A stretch of 64,000 nucleotides of DNA, taken from NCBI GenBank assembly GCA_013373205.1, contig JABXIG010000026.1, positions 62,001-126,000 of the forward strand, given 5' to 3'. The position numbers and the translations under genes were made by a program. Positions 54,382 through 62,760 of this stretch are shown one piece after another (the stretch's first letter is position 1; each line of letters begins with the position of its first letter). Origin of the DNA: Methylocystaceae bacterium. GTDB lineage: Bacteria > Pseudomonadota > Alphaproteobacteria > Rhodospirillales > Terasakiellaceae. The notes under the pieces are model-generated. The model was not told the DNA's origin. It did not search any database and saw only the letters and a list, made by a program, of their open reading frames with translations.

Positions 54382-55694
54382 TTGAGAGCTTAGTTGGGTT
54401 TGCCGTTTTACTCTTTTTAATCTTTGCGCGTGTCCCCTTGGCTGTGGCGATGGGTGTGGTTGGTGTTGCTGGTTTTAGTTATATTCAAACCCATATATTT
54501 GAAAACCCCAGAGGCATGGATGCTGCTTTAAGCATGGTTTCACAGGTTGCGTTCGATACCAGCCTGTCATATGGCCTTTCGGTTGTTCCTTTATTTATTT
54601 TGATGGGTAACCTGATTACAGAATCAGGCATTTCTGCCCAGTTATTTCGTGCATCAAATGCCTTTTTAGGCCATATGCGTGGCGGTTTGGCATTGGCAAC
54701 TGTCGTGTCATGTGGTGCTTTTTCTGCCGTTTGTGGAAGTTCACTGGCCACAGCAGCAACAATGTCTAAAGTCGCCATGCCATCAATGCGTAAATATAAT
54801 TATGCGGATGGTTTAGCAAGTGGTTCCATCGCAGCCGGGGGCACATTAGGTATTCTGATCCCACCAAGTGTAATTCTTGTAGTCTATGGATTGTTAACTG
54901 AGACCAGCATTGGTGAGCTGTTTATGGCAGGCTTGATACCGGGACTTCTGGGGATTGTACTGTATATGGTTGCAATTGCAGTAACAGTTCGCATGGATCC
55001 AAGCCTTGGACCGAAAGGTGAAAAATCAACATGGAAAGAGCGTTTGATCGCATTTCGTGATGTATGGGCAATCGGGTTACTGTTTGTGATTGTCATGGGC
55101 GGTATTTATCTGGGTATATTTACACCGACAGAAGCCGCAGGGATTGGGGCCTCGGGTGCTTTCTTCCTAGCCCTTTTGAAACGTAAGCTGACTTTCAAGG
55201 GTATTCTGGGCTGTTTGATCGGTGCTGTTCGGACAACTTCGATGCTCTTTGCCTTGGTGATCGGTGCTGAGTTATTTTCAAACTTTATCAATTTGGCAGG
55301 CATGCCCGGTCAGTTACGAGACATGGCATTGGAATTTTCAGTCAATCCGTTTTTAGTGATCGTTTGTATTCTCGCGATTTATATGCTGCTGGGCTGCGTG
55401 CTTGAAAGCATGTCAATGATCTTGTTAACGGTTCCTGTTTTTTATCCTGTCGTTCAGGCCTTAGGGTTTGATCTGGTCTGGTTTGGCATCGTTGTTGTCG
55501 TTGTCACAGAAATTAGTTTGATTACACCCCCCGTTGGTATGAATGTTTTTGTTCTGAAAACAGTGATGCCTGACGTTCCTTTGAAAACGATCTTTAAAGG
55601 TGTCGCACCTTTTTGGGTCGTTGACATCATTCGCTTGATCCTTGTGACAAGCATTCCTGCACTAGCTTTGTTTCTGCCAAGTCTGGTGGGATAA
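54378..55694 (+). CDS. TRAP transporter large permease (DctM)
   Basis: This 438-residue polytopic protein has about 12 helices and DctM family motifs GAFSAVCGSSLATAATMSKVAMP, GTLGILIPPSVILVVYGLLTETSIGELFMAG, IYLGIFTPTEAAGIGASGA and ISLITPPVGMNVFVLK. It drives sodium-coupled uptake of the acid delivered by the binding protein. The complete dctPQM set inside an iac operon suggests dedicated high-affinity IAA import. Confidence 0.92.
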   Translation: MIESLVGFAVLLFLIFARVPLAVAMGVVGVAGFSYIQTHIFENPRGMDAALSMVSQVAFDTSLSYGLSVVPLFILMGNLITESGISAQLFRASNAFLGHMRGGLALATVVSCGAFSAVCGSSLATAATMSKVAMPSMRKYNYADGLASGSIAAGGTLGILIPPSVILVVYGLLTETSIGELFMAGLIPGLLGIVLYMVAIAVTVRMDPSLGPKGEKSTWKERLIAFRDVWAIGLLFVIVMGGIYLGIFTPTEAAGIGASGAFFLALLKRKLTFKGILGCLIGAVRTTSMLFALVIGAELFSNFINLAGMPGQLRDMALEFSVNPFLVIVCILAIYMLLGCVLESMSMILLTVPVFYPVVQALGFDLVWFGIVVVVVTEISLITPPVGMNVFVLKTVMPDVPLKTIFKGVAPFWVVDIIRLILVTSIPALALFLPSLVG

Positions 55695-55703
55695 GGAGAG
55701 ACC

Positions 55704-56186
55704 ATGTTTCCAACAGTGAAAAATATTTTATGCGCAACTGATTTAGCAGCTGAATCAAACAAAGAACTTGAATGGGCGATCAGCGAGGCCTCTCGGCATA
55801 GTGCACAGTTACATGTTGTCTATGTTGAACAAGTTAGTCGTGGCGTTGGAAAAATGATGGGCAACTATATGGGCGATGAGGAACTTAAGAAAATGCGTCA
55901 TGAGGGGTTTAAGTTTCTTCAAAAAAATTTGCAGGCACAAGTCGATAAGGCGCTGGAAAATATGAAGCAGTATAATGTTGAATTATCTGCGCCCTCGATT
56001 TGTTCTGTTCGGGAAGGTTATACACCAGAAGAAATTACGAAATATGCACAAGAGTTTGATGTCGAGTGTTTGGTAATTGGCACTCGTACACGTAATCATT
56101 CTGCATTAGGTCGTTTTTTCCTTGGGTCTACAGCTCAAAATATTCTTCAATTGTCAACCCGACCTGTCATGGTTATTCCACTCTAA
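55704..56186 (+). CDS. Universal stress protein (UspA family)
   Basis: This single 160-residue Usp domain begins VKNILCATDLAAESNKELEWA and ends VLVIGTRTRNHSALGRFFLGSTAQNILQLSTRPVMVIPL. The ATP-binding loop is partly conserved (the GxxG part is GTRT, followed by GST). Usp genes often follow TRAP permease genes, and the TeaD protein of Halomonas controls the TRAP system TeaABC. A similar regulatory role on the upstream permease is plausible. It begins nine bases after dctM and ends operon 1. Confidence 0.85.
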   Translation: MFPTVKNILCATDLAAESNKELEWAISEASRHSAQLHVVYVEQVSRGVGKMMGNYMGDEELKKMRHEGFKFLQKNLQAQVDKALENMKQYNVELSAPSICSVREGYTPEEITKYAQEFDVECLVIGTRTRNHSALGRFFLGSTAQNILQLSTRPVMVIPL

Positions 56187-56390
56187 TAGGGCCGCTATTT
56201 GTATCTAGTCGCATGACCAGTTTTGCTGCTTTTGATTGTTGATGCATACTTTGATTCCTCTGGGATATCGAAAGCCTTAACTTATTGTTCTGTTCCTTAA
56301 GTGTTGTAAGTGAAATAGAATTTTAGAAAAGTTCCAAATTATCAATAGCTTAGTTACATGCTCAAAAAGAAAGATTTTTTAATTAAAAAA
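56187..56390. other. Spacer between the two auxin operons
   Basis: No gene or RNA is visible. The sequence is AT-rich and leads into regulatory box copy 2. I see no clear terminator after the stress-protein gene, so some read-through from operon 1 into operon 2 is possible. Confidence 0.4.
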
Positions 56391-56440
56391 TTAATTGACA
56401 TTTCAATTAAAGAATCAAATTATAAGAATATCGATATTTT
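56391..56440 (+). promoter_or_regulatory. Duplicated operator/promoter box, copy 2 (auxin operon 2)
   Basis: It contains the inverted repeat TTAATTGA-CATT-TCAATTAA (56391-56410), identical to copy 1, and the palindrome AATATCGATATT (56427-56438) with the same 32-base centre spacing. Only two of the 50 bases differ from copy 1 (A to G twice), one of which shortens the second palindrome. It lies 130 bases before iacG. The shared box predicts one regulator for both operons. Confidence 0.75.
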
Positions 56441-56569
56441 TCAGGGTATGTCTGGCATGGGATATCAACAGATTAGAAGCAGGGTCATAAACCTGACAAG
56501 CAACAGGAAACATTAAATAAATTTAGTCAATTACGATGTTCAAGATAGAGAGCCGCAAGGAGGCATAAA

Positions 56570-57070
56570 ATGTCAGATATTGAATTCGATCCAAAAGATT
56601 TTCGTTTTGCTCTGGGGCAATTTCCAACTGGTGTGACGATTGTAACAACCAGAACAAAAGATGGTGAACCCATTGGCGTGACGGCAAGCAGTTTTAATAC
56701 CGTGTCGATGGATCCACCGTTGATCTTATGGAGTGTTGATAAAAAGGCATTCTCGGCAGAGACATTTAGCGAAAATGAATATTTTGTCGTGAACGTACTT
56801 GCTGATTCTCAAGTGGCGACTTCAAATCGTTTTGCAAGCCGCGGGGAAGATAAATTTAAAAATATTGCTTACGAAAATGGTTTGGGCGACAGCCCTGTAA
56901 TTGAAGGTTCTATTGCACATTTCGAATGCAAGAACTGGAGCGTTTATGAAGGCGGTGATCACTTTATTATCGTCGGTGAAGTGCAAAAGTATCAATACAA
57001 TAAAAACCAAAGCCCGTTGTTATTCTCTCAAGGGAAATATGCGGTCTCCAGCGCACATCCTGATTGCTAA
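56570..57070 (+). CDS. iacG: Flavin reductase component of IAA monooxygenase
   Basis: This 166-residue protein belongs to the DIM6/NTAB flavin reductase family (FRFALGQFPTGVTIVTTRTKDGEPIGVTASSFNTVSMDPPLILWSV; NVLADSQVATSNRFAS; GGDHFIIVGEVQ). It makes reduced FMN or FAD with NAD(P)H for IacA. An AAGGAGG site lies seven bases before the start. It is the first gene of operon 2. Confidence 0.88.
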   Translation: MSDIEFDPKDFRFALGQFPTGVTIVTTRTKDGEPIGVTASSFNTVSMDPPLILWSVDKKAFSAETFSENEYFVVNVLADSQVATSNRFASRGEDKFKNIAYENGLGDSPVIEGSIAHFECKNWSVYEGGDHFIIVGEVQKYQYNKNQSPLLFSQGKYAVSSAHPDC

Positions 57071-57079
57071 GGGGATTAA

Positions 57080-58357
57080 GTGATGCAGCAACATATGGAC
57101 TTGAACCAGCTTTCGCTATGCGAGGCTTTAATCAAAATTGAAAAAGGTGAGACAAGCGTCCGCCAAATTGTAGATGCCTGCTACAACCGCATAGAAGAAC
57201 GAGAAGAAAAAGTTGGTGCCTGGCAATATTTGGTGCCGCGCGAAGAGTACATTAAAAAGTTAGTAGCTCACGAACATTTCTATAAAAATTCCATCTTAAA
57301 AGGGCTGCCCGTCGGTATTAAAGATATCATTGATACTAAAGGGATGCCGACCGAAATGGGGTCTGAAATTCATAAGGCTCGTTTTCCTTTAAATGATGCA
57401 ACGTGCGTCAGTCGTTTAAAACAGCTTGGTGCTGTCGTCATGGGTAAAACGGTTACAACGGAGTTTGCCTATTTCAGACCCGGAAAAACCGCAAACCCGC
57501 ATAACCTGAAGCATACACCGGGTGGATCTTCAAGCGGTTCTGCCGCTGCTGTTGCAGATTATATGGTTCCTGTTTCGTTGGGCTCACAGACAGCGGCATC
57601 TGTTATTCGACCCGCTGCTTATTGTGGGGTCACCGGATATGTTGCAACACGTGGCGAAATGTCATTGCGTGGCGTTCAGCCTTTGGCTCAGTCTTTAGAT
57701 TCATTGGGGATGTTCGCCAGAAACACAGCTGATATTCGACTGTTAAGGAAGCTTTTTCTGGCAGATGATCTGGTTTTACCCGAAATCCCTAGTGATTTGA
57801 AATTTATTCAGGTCACAGGTTCGGATATTGGTGATTGCACACCCGAAATGGATGGCGTTATGGAAATCGCTGCAAGTACTTTACGCGAAAAAGGGTGCGT
57901 TGTGCTTTCGGGTTCATTTAATGGATATCTCAAGCAATTGGTTGAGCTTCATTCAACGATTATGGCTTTTGAAGCTGCGCGAAATATGACCGAAGAACGT
58001 GAAAGCCCCGAGAAATTGAGCGTACAATTTTCTGACCTCTTGGAGACGGGCCTTAAGATTTCTTATCAGGAATACCTTAATGCACTGACACGTGTAGATG
58101 AGATTGAAACTTGGCTTGTTGCTGAATTCGGTGACGCTGTCGCTTTTCTCGCGCCGGCTTCGCCAGGTGCAGCCCCTGAAGGCTTAAGTGCAACCGGTGC
58201 ACCACATATGAGCAGACCATGGCAGGTTTTAGGACGTCCTGTTGTGAGCACGACGATTGCGAAAAATGACCTTGGATTGCCTTTAAGCATTCAGCTCGTC
58301 GGTAAACGTCATCAGGATGACCTTTTGCTTGCTGTCAATGAGGTCTTAGCGAGTTAG
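57080..58357 (+). CDS. iacH: Amidase of IAA degradation
   Basis: This 425-residue amidase-signature enzyme has the complete triad regions: Lys in LPVGIKDIIDTKG, the Ser-rich GGSSSGSAAAVADYMVPVS and the nucleophile region LGSQTAASVIRPAAYCGV. In iac clusters IacH is an amidase that acts on the lactam or amide intermediate formed from the oxidised indole ring. It follows iacG by nine bases. The C-terminal region is similar in pattern to the truncated amidase-like gene at 46236. Confidence 0.87.
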   Translation: MMQQHMDLNQLSLCEALIKIEKGETSVRQIVDACYNRIEEREEKVGAWQYLVPREEYIKKLVAHEHFYKNSILKGLPVGIKDIIDTKGMPTEMGSEIHKARFPLNDATCVSRLKQLGAVVMGKTVTTEFAYFRPGKTANPHNLKHTPGGSSSGSAAAVADYMVPVSLGSQTAASVIRPAAYCGVTGYVATRGEMSLRGVQPLAQSLDSLGMFARNTADIRLLRKLFLADDLVLPEIPSDLKFIQVTGSDIGDCTPEMDGVMEIAASTLREKGCVVLSGSFNGYLKQLVELHSTIMAFEAARNMTEERESPEKLSVQFSDLLETGLKISYQEYLNALTRVDEIETWLVAEFGDAVAFLAPASPGAAPEGLSATGAPHMSRPWQVLGRPVVSTTIAKNDLGLPLSIQLVGKRHQDDLLLAVNEVLAS

Positions 58358-58369
58358 GTGAGGGGATAA

Positions 58370-58672
58370 ATGAAGAAATATATAATCACAGTACTTGGCC
58401 AAGATCGAACGTACCCTTGCTATGAAGGGCAGCGATTACTTCATGCGATTGAAGGGGCTGGTGGTGATTGTATTAGAGTTGGCTGTCGTGAAGGTGGCTG
58501 TGGCGTGTGCCGGGTGAAGATACACAGTGGCGAATATGAAACAGGCATCATGAGCAAGGCGCATATCGGTGAAGAAGAAAAAAAACAAGGGCTTGTTCTC
58601 AGCTGTCGGGTCTATCCGAAAGGTGATCTAACTGTTGAACCTGCACCAAAATATAAGAATAGACAGGAGTAA
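58370..58672 (+). CDS. XylT-type [2Fe-2S] ferredoxin
   Basis: This 100-residue plant-type ferredoxin has the cluster motif VGCREGGCGVCRVKIHSGEYETGIM and the fourth Cys in LVLSCRVYPKGDLTVE. The Gly-rich spacing and the MSKAHIG segment are characteristic of XylT ferredoxins, which re-reduce catechol 2,3-dioxygenase inactivated by oxidation of its iron. The next gene, three bases downstream, is such a dioxygenase, as in xylTE of TOL plasmids. This makes the assignment strong. Confidence 0.85.
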   Translation: MKKYIITVLGQDRTYPCYEGQRLLHAIEGAGGDCIRVGCREGGCGVCRVKIHSGEYETGIMSKAHIGEEEKKQGLVLSCRVYPKGDLTVEPAPKYKNRQE

Positions 58673-58675
58673 AAA

Positions 58676-59599
58676 ATGGCATTAACTGGGATTTTGCGAC
58701 CTGGACTCATCCAGCTACGTGTGACGGATCTGGAAAAGTCTGTAGAACATTATGTTGAACGCATTGGTCTTGACGAAGTCGGACGTGATGGGGATCTGGT
58801 TTATTTAAAAGGCTGGGATGAATTTGATCATCATTCAGTCGTTTTGCGCAAAGCAGAAACTGCAGGCATGGACTTTTTTGCCTTTAAGGTTGATAGCGAC
58901 GAAACGCTGGAACATTATCGCAAACGTATTGAAGATGCAGGTGTTGAAGTCATCGATGTTGCTGCAGGTGACCAACCGGGTTTTGGTCCGCGAATTGCTT
59001 TTAAAATTCCGACAGGCCACCGTATTGAACTTTATGCTCAGGTTGAGCGCGCAGCCTATCACCCCCCTGTTACCAATCCGGAAATTGTCCCGCGGGAACC
59101 TCGTGGCATGCATGCCAGTCGTTTTGATCATGGCCTTCTTTATGGTCCAAATGTAAATGAGACCAAGGATTTCTTTGAAAATGTTCTGGATTTCTCGACA
59201 GCGGAACAAGTGGATGGCGAGGATAATTCGACACAAATCGCGATCTGGCTGACCTGTTCCAATAAGGCGCATGATATTGCGTTCGTCGATTATCCGGAAG
59301 AAAACAAGTTTCACCACATCGCCTTCATGCTGGAAAACTGGAATGAAATCGGTCAGGCGGCTGATATTATGTCACGCCACAATATTTCAATTGATGTTGG
59401 GCCGACGCGGCATGGTATTACGCGCGGTCAAACGATTTATTTCTTTGATCCATCGGGCAACCGTAACGAAGTCTTTGCGGGCGGTTACCAATATTACCCG
59501 GACAACCCCACTCGCAATTGGACACCGGACCAGCTGGGTAAAGGGATTTTCTATTACGAGCGCAAGCTTAACGATGCCTTCCTGTCCGTGGTGACGTGA
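58676..59599 (+). CDS. Catechol 2,3-dioxygenase (XylE-like)
   Basis: This 307-residue extradiol dioxygenase has the XylE length, two vicinal-oxygen-chelate domains and the iron ligands His (SRFDHGLLYGP), His (KFHHIAFML) and Glu (GNRNEVFAGGYQYYPD). It cleaves catechol next to the hydroxyls to give 2-hydroxymuconate semialdehyde. Since catechol is the end product of the iac steps, this links the iac genes to meta cleavage. The lower pathway genes (semialdehyde dehydrogenase or hydrolase, hydratase, aldolase) are not in the window. Confidence 0.88.
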   Translation: MALTGILRPGLIQLRVTDLEKSVEHYVERIGLDEVGRDGDLVYLKGWDEFDHHSVVLRKAETAGMDFFAFKVDSDETLEHYRKRIEDAGVEVIDVAAGDQPGFGPRIAFKIPTGHRIELYAQVERAAYHPPVTNPEIVPREPRGMHASRFDHGLLYGPNVNETKDFFENVLDFSTAEQVDGEDNSTQIAIWLTCSNKAHDIAFVDYPEENKFHHIAFMLENWNEIGQAADIMSRHNISIDVGPTRHGITRGQTIYFFDPSGNRNEVFAGGYQYYPDNPTRNWTPDQLGKGIFYYERKLNDAFLSVVT

Positions 59600-59668
59600 T
59601 GGCTCTTTAATAGGTTCAATTAGCTCTCCCTAGGTAATTGATCTCCCTCGAATGGTCAATTACATCTT

Positions 59669-59704
59669 GCGCCCTTGAGCCGACCCCTCAAGGGCGCCTT
59701 TTTT
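59669..59704 (+). terminator. Terminator of auxin operon 2
   Basis: GCGCCCTTGAG and CTCAAGGGCGC form a perfect 11-pair GC-rich stem with a seven-base loop, followed by CTTTTTTC. It lies 69 bases after the dioxygenase stop and only 12 bases before the ATG of the next chemoreceptor gene. Confidence 0.9.
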
Positions 59705-59716
59705 CTGGATAGAATA

Positions 59717-61825
59717 ATGTACTTTGGAATTAGACTAAAACTCATTACCTCATTTGCTGTGATCGCACTCATTACGCTTATATCCTCCTTTGTGAGTTTA
59801 TACGCATTCAAGGAATTCAGTCAGTCTCTAGAAATGGTTGTTGACGAAAAAGTTCCTGTCATGTCGAAGGCTTCTGATTTGAAAGGAAAAGTGGATAGTG
59901 CGCTATTTTCTTTGTCCTTGATTGTACAGAATTCTGTAAAGGATAAAGAAGCTGCATGGCTCACCGTAAATGATGACGTACATCATGCCAAAGTGTTGGT
60001 AACGGACCTGGAAAAGCTTAAGGCAGATGAAGACATTATAACGCAGATTGATACGCTCATTCATGCTTTGGAAGATCAGATACTGGAAATCAAAGATCTA
60101 TTATCACGCTCTGATGACGTGAAGAAAATAAGTGCAGAGACATTAGCGAAGGCCGAAGAGTTTTCCAGTTATATTCATGAAACGGTTATTTCTAACCTTG
60201 ATATTGAGCAACAATTGACTCAGCAATTGGTCAATTCGTTGAATAATGAGTCCGGTCTGCCGAATGAAAAAATTGCAGAGCTTACCGGACAGATCAAAAA
60301 GCTGTTTGCTCTAAATTCAATCTTGATGGCAAATGATGGGGCTTATGTTGCCCTGAATGAACTTTTCTCTTTGCAAGATGTTCGACAAATCAAAGCAAAG
60401 GCGTTTATCGCTAATCTTAACATTTCAGACTCTATGGAAAATACGTCGCTTTTCACGGATCAATTAGGCGAATTGTTCAAATCCATTGAAACGAAAAATA
60501 AGGAATATTTTGACGAAGAAAATGGTTTGGTCGCTGTCCGTGAAAATGAAATTTCTATTCAGGGACGGATTAAGGAAGTTTCGGAGCAGAACTTTCAGCT
60601 TTCACAAGTCTTAGCATCTTTAACATCTGAGCTTGTTACAAATGCCAAGGAAAATGTCATGACATCCTCGATTGAAGTGAAGCAGACGGGTGATTTAATC
60701 AATCAGGTCATGTGGACGGTTATGATTGCCAATTTCCTGATCGCTCTTGCATTGATCTATTTCTTTGCGATCAAGCATTTGAATGGTCGATTAAGCCGAC
60801 TAAATGGTGTCTTGGTAAGTCTGTCTGAAGGCGACCTTGATGTGGAAATTGAGGATAAATACAACGATTCAATCGGTAGAATGATGAAAACGGCTGAAGT
60901 GTTCAGGCAAAATGCACTGAACGTTCAACAATTACGTCGCGAGAAAGAGGAGCAGGAGCAACAGGCGCAAGAGGAACGCAAGGCTAGCCTCCTTCAGTTG
61001 TCTAATAATTTTGAAAAACAAGTCAGTGGGTTTTTGAAAGGTGTGGTTCAGGCCGGGGAAGGTCTGCAAAAAGAGGCTGAAAACATGCAGTCTTTATCTT
61101 TGCAAACGAAAGAGCTGGCAGATCAGGTCTATGCAGCCTCAGATGATGCGCAGCAGAATGTGGAAACTGTGGCAAGTGCAACGATCGAACTATCCACTTC
61201 TATTCGTTCAATTGAAGAGAATATGGATAACTCACATAGTGTCTTTAACAATGCAGTCGATGCGGCAGTTCAGTCCCAAACTAGCATTAATGGCCTTGCC
61301 GGAATTGGATCGCAGGTCTCTGATATTGTTAATCTGATTGGCGATATATCCGAGCAGACGAACCTATTGGCCTTAAATGCAACGATTGAGGCGGCGCGCG
61401 CCGGGGAAAAAGGTAAAGGTTTTGCCGTTGTCGCAAGTGAAGTGAAAAGCTTAGCCACACAGACGGGGCAAGCCACAGATAGTATTGCAGTACAGATTAA
61501 GGAAATGAACCAGGCAACAGATACTTCTGTCGGGGTCATACAGAATGTTACAGACTTGATTTCCCAGATTAATGAACTTAATGAAAGTTCGGTTGTAGCC
61601 ATCAAGGAGCAATCTTCTGTGACTTCAGAAATTGCGGAAAGTGTCTCAAACGCTGCGAAGGGAACACAAGAAGTTCGCAACCATATTCAAGGCGTGTTTG
61701 AATCTGCAAATTCTACAGATCAAACAGCGCAAAAGGTTGCCGAGGCCAGTATCCACGTTCAAGAACAATCGGTTTCACTTCAAAAAGCAATCGAGGCCTT
61801 CTTGCAGAGCATCCGCAAGGGATGA
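59717..61825 (+). CDS. Methyl-accepting chemotaxis protein with long helical sensor
   Basis: The ATG at 59717 ([21 protein letters not shown]) is the real start, because the track start lies in the terminator stem. The 702-residue receptor has a first membrane helix (~8-30), a ~300-residue all-helical periplasmic part of the HBM or extended four-helix type, and a second helix ([21 protein letters not shown], ~335). A HAMP domain ([30 protein letters not shown]) and a signalling domain ([44 protein letters not shown]) follow. It is placed directly after the auxin/catechol operon, so the ligand may be IAA or a product; this is inferred. The ribosome site is weak (GGA). Confidence 0.88.
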   Translation: MYFGIRLKLITSFAVIALITLISSFVSLYAFKEFSQSLEMVVDEKVPVMSKASDLKGKVDSALFSLSLIVQNSVKDKEAAWLTVNDDVHHAKVLVTDLEKLKADEDIITQIDTLIHALEDQILEIKDLLSRSDDVKKISAETLAKAEEFSSYIHETVISNLDIEQQLTQQLVNSLNNESGLPNEKIAELTGQIKKLFALNSILMANDGAYVALNELFSLQDVRQIKAKAFIANLNISDSMENTSLFTDQLGELFKSIETKNKEYFDEENGLVAVRENEISIQGRIKEVSEQNFQLSQVLASLTSELVTNAKENVMTSSIEVKQTGDLINQVMWTVMIANFLIALALIYFFAIKHLNGRLSRLNGVLVSLSEGDLDVEIEDKYNDSIGRMMKTAEVFRQNALNVQQLRREKEEQEQQAQEERKASLLQLSNNFEKQVSGFLKGVVQAGEGLQKEAENMQSLSLQTKELADQVYAASDDAQQNVETVASATIELSTSIRSIEENMDNSHSVFNNAVDAAVQSQTSINGLAGIGSQVSDIVNLIGDISEQTNLLALNATIEAARAGEKGKGFAVVASEVKSLATQTGQATDSIAVQIKEMNQATDTSVGVIQNVTDLISQINELNESSVVAIKEQSSVTSEIAESVSNAAKGTQEVRNHIQGVFESANSTDQTAQKVAEASIHVQEQSVSLQKAIEAFLQSIRKG

Positions 61826-61859
61826 TTGACTGTCCAATGGAAGTTTGAATAGGGAATTT

Positions 61860-62714
61860 TCAGACATTTCTTTTGTTCAGCTTCCATTGGGCCAATCCTG
61901 ATCCCACAAGAATGACGGTGCCTAGTACAAAATGACTGGTGAGACTGTCTTCAAAAATAAGAACGCTTAGAACAGTGGCAAAGAGAAGTTGCGCGTATAA
62001 AAAGGGCGAGAGAGAAGAAGCTGATGAAAACCCAAAAGCTTTTATCAACGCAAAATGTCCCAGAGTACCGAGGCTACCTATTAGAACCATAAAAAATATT
62101 GTGTTTGGGTCCGGATTGACCCATGTGAACGGCATAACAAAGCTAAGTCCTATTGAGCCAATCGCGGTTGAATAGAACATGGTTGAAGACTCTTTGTCTG
62201 TGGTTTGAAGAACACGAGTCATGAGTAGATAAGTCGCCAACATAAAAGCGCAAAATAGCGGAGATAGCGAGATCCATTCGAAAGCGCTCGCGCCTGGTTG
62301 AATGATAATAAGGACACCTGCAAATCCGCATAATACAATCAGGATATTACCAACTGTAATTGGTTCTTTTAGAATAACCCCGGACAATATAGTAACCAGA
62401 ACGGGTGCGAAAAAGAAAATAGCGGTTGCATCACTGAGTGAAAGATACTGAAAGACCAGATATGCACAAGCCGTAGCTGAAATAAGGCTTAGGCTACGGA
62501 TGAATTGCAAAACGGGTTTATGACAGTATAGAAAATTTGTCCCTTCCCGTCGCCACAAGAAGACTGTGATTAAGGTGCTTTGGACAAAATACCTGGCCCA
62601 CAGGACTTGTTCGACAGGCAGGAATTGCCCCAGATATTTGGCGCAGGCGTCCATGCTTGCCATACAGAAACATGCACATATTACAAGAAAGATTGCTTTT
62701 GATTTTGGGGTCAT
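61860..62714 (-). CDS. EamA/DMT-family permease
   Basis: This 284-residue protein has ten predicted helices in two EamA repeats (MDACAKYLGQFLPVEQVLWARYFVQ and FSLSPLFCAFMLATYLLMTRVL). The motifs LSLSDATAIFFFAPVLVTILSGVILKEPIT and SLSPFLYAQLLFATVLSVLIFEDSL are typical of S-adenosylmethionine/amino-acid exporter-like DMT carriers. The substrate is unknown. It lies 46 bases after the TRAP large permease on the same strand and may be in that operon. The gene is convergent with the chemoreceptor. Confidence 0.85.
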   Translation of the reverse strand: MTPKSKAIFLVICACFCMASMDACAKYLGQFLPVEQVLWARYFVQSTLITVFLWRREGTNFLYCHKPVLQFIRSLSLISATACAYLVFQYLSLSDATAIFFFAPVLVTILSGVILKEPITVGNILIVLCGFAGVLIIIQPGASAFEWISLSPLFCAFMLATYLLMTRVLQTTDKESSTMFYSTAIGSIGLSFVMPFTWVNPDPNTIFFMVLIGSLGTLGHFALIKAFGFSSASSLSPFLYAQLLFATVLSVLIFEDSLTSHFVLGTVILVGSGLAQWKLNKRNV

Positions 62715-62760
62715 GGGCGTTGATCTGGTTCCTAATTTTCATGCTCATAAAGATAGGCAA

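Noticed and set aside
47071-58357. Reading the cluster as biphenyl, phenylpropionate or pyridine degradation
   Set aside because: The small IacB-like protein, the SnoaL-like protein between the monooxygenase and the Rieske alpha subunit, and the amidase with a flavin reductase are together specific to the iac layout.
59675-59716. Upstream TTG start of the second chemoreceptor
   Set aside because: It lies inside the stem of a strong terminator and would add a non-conserved N-terminus before the first membrane helix.
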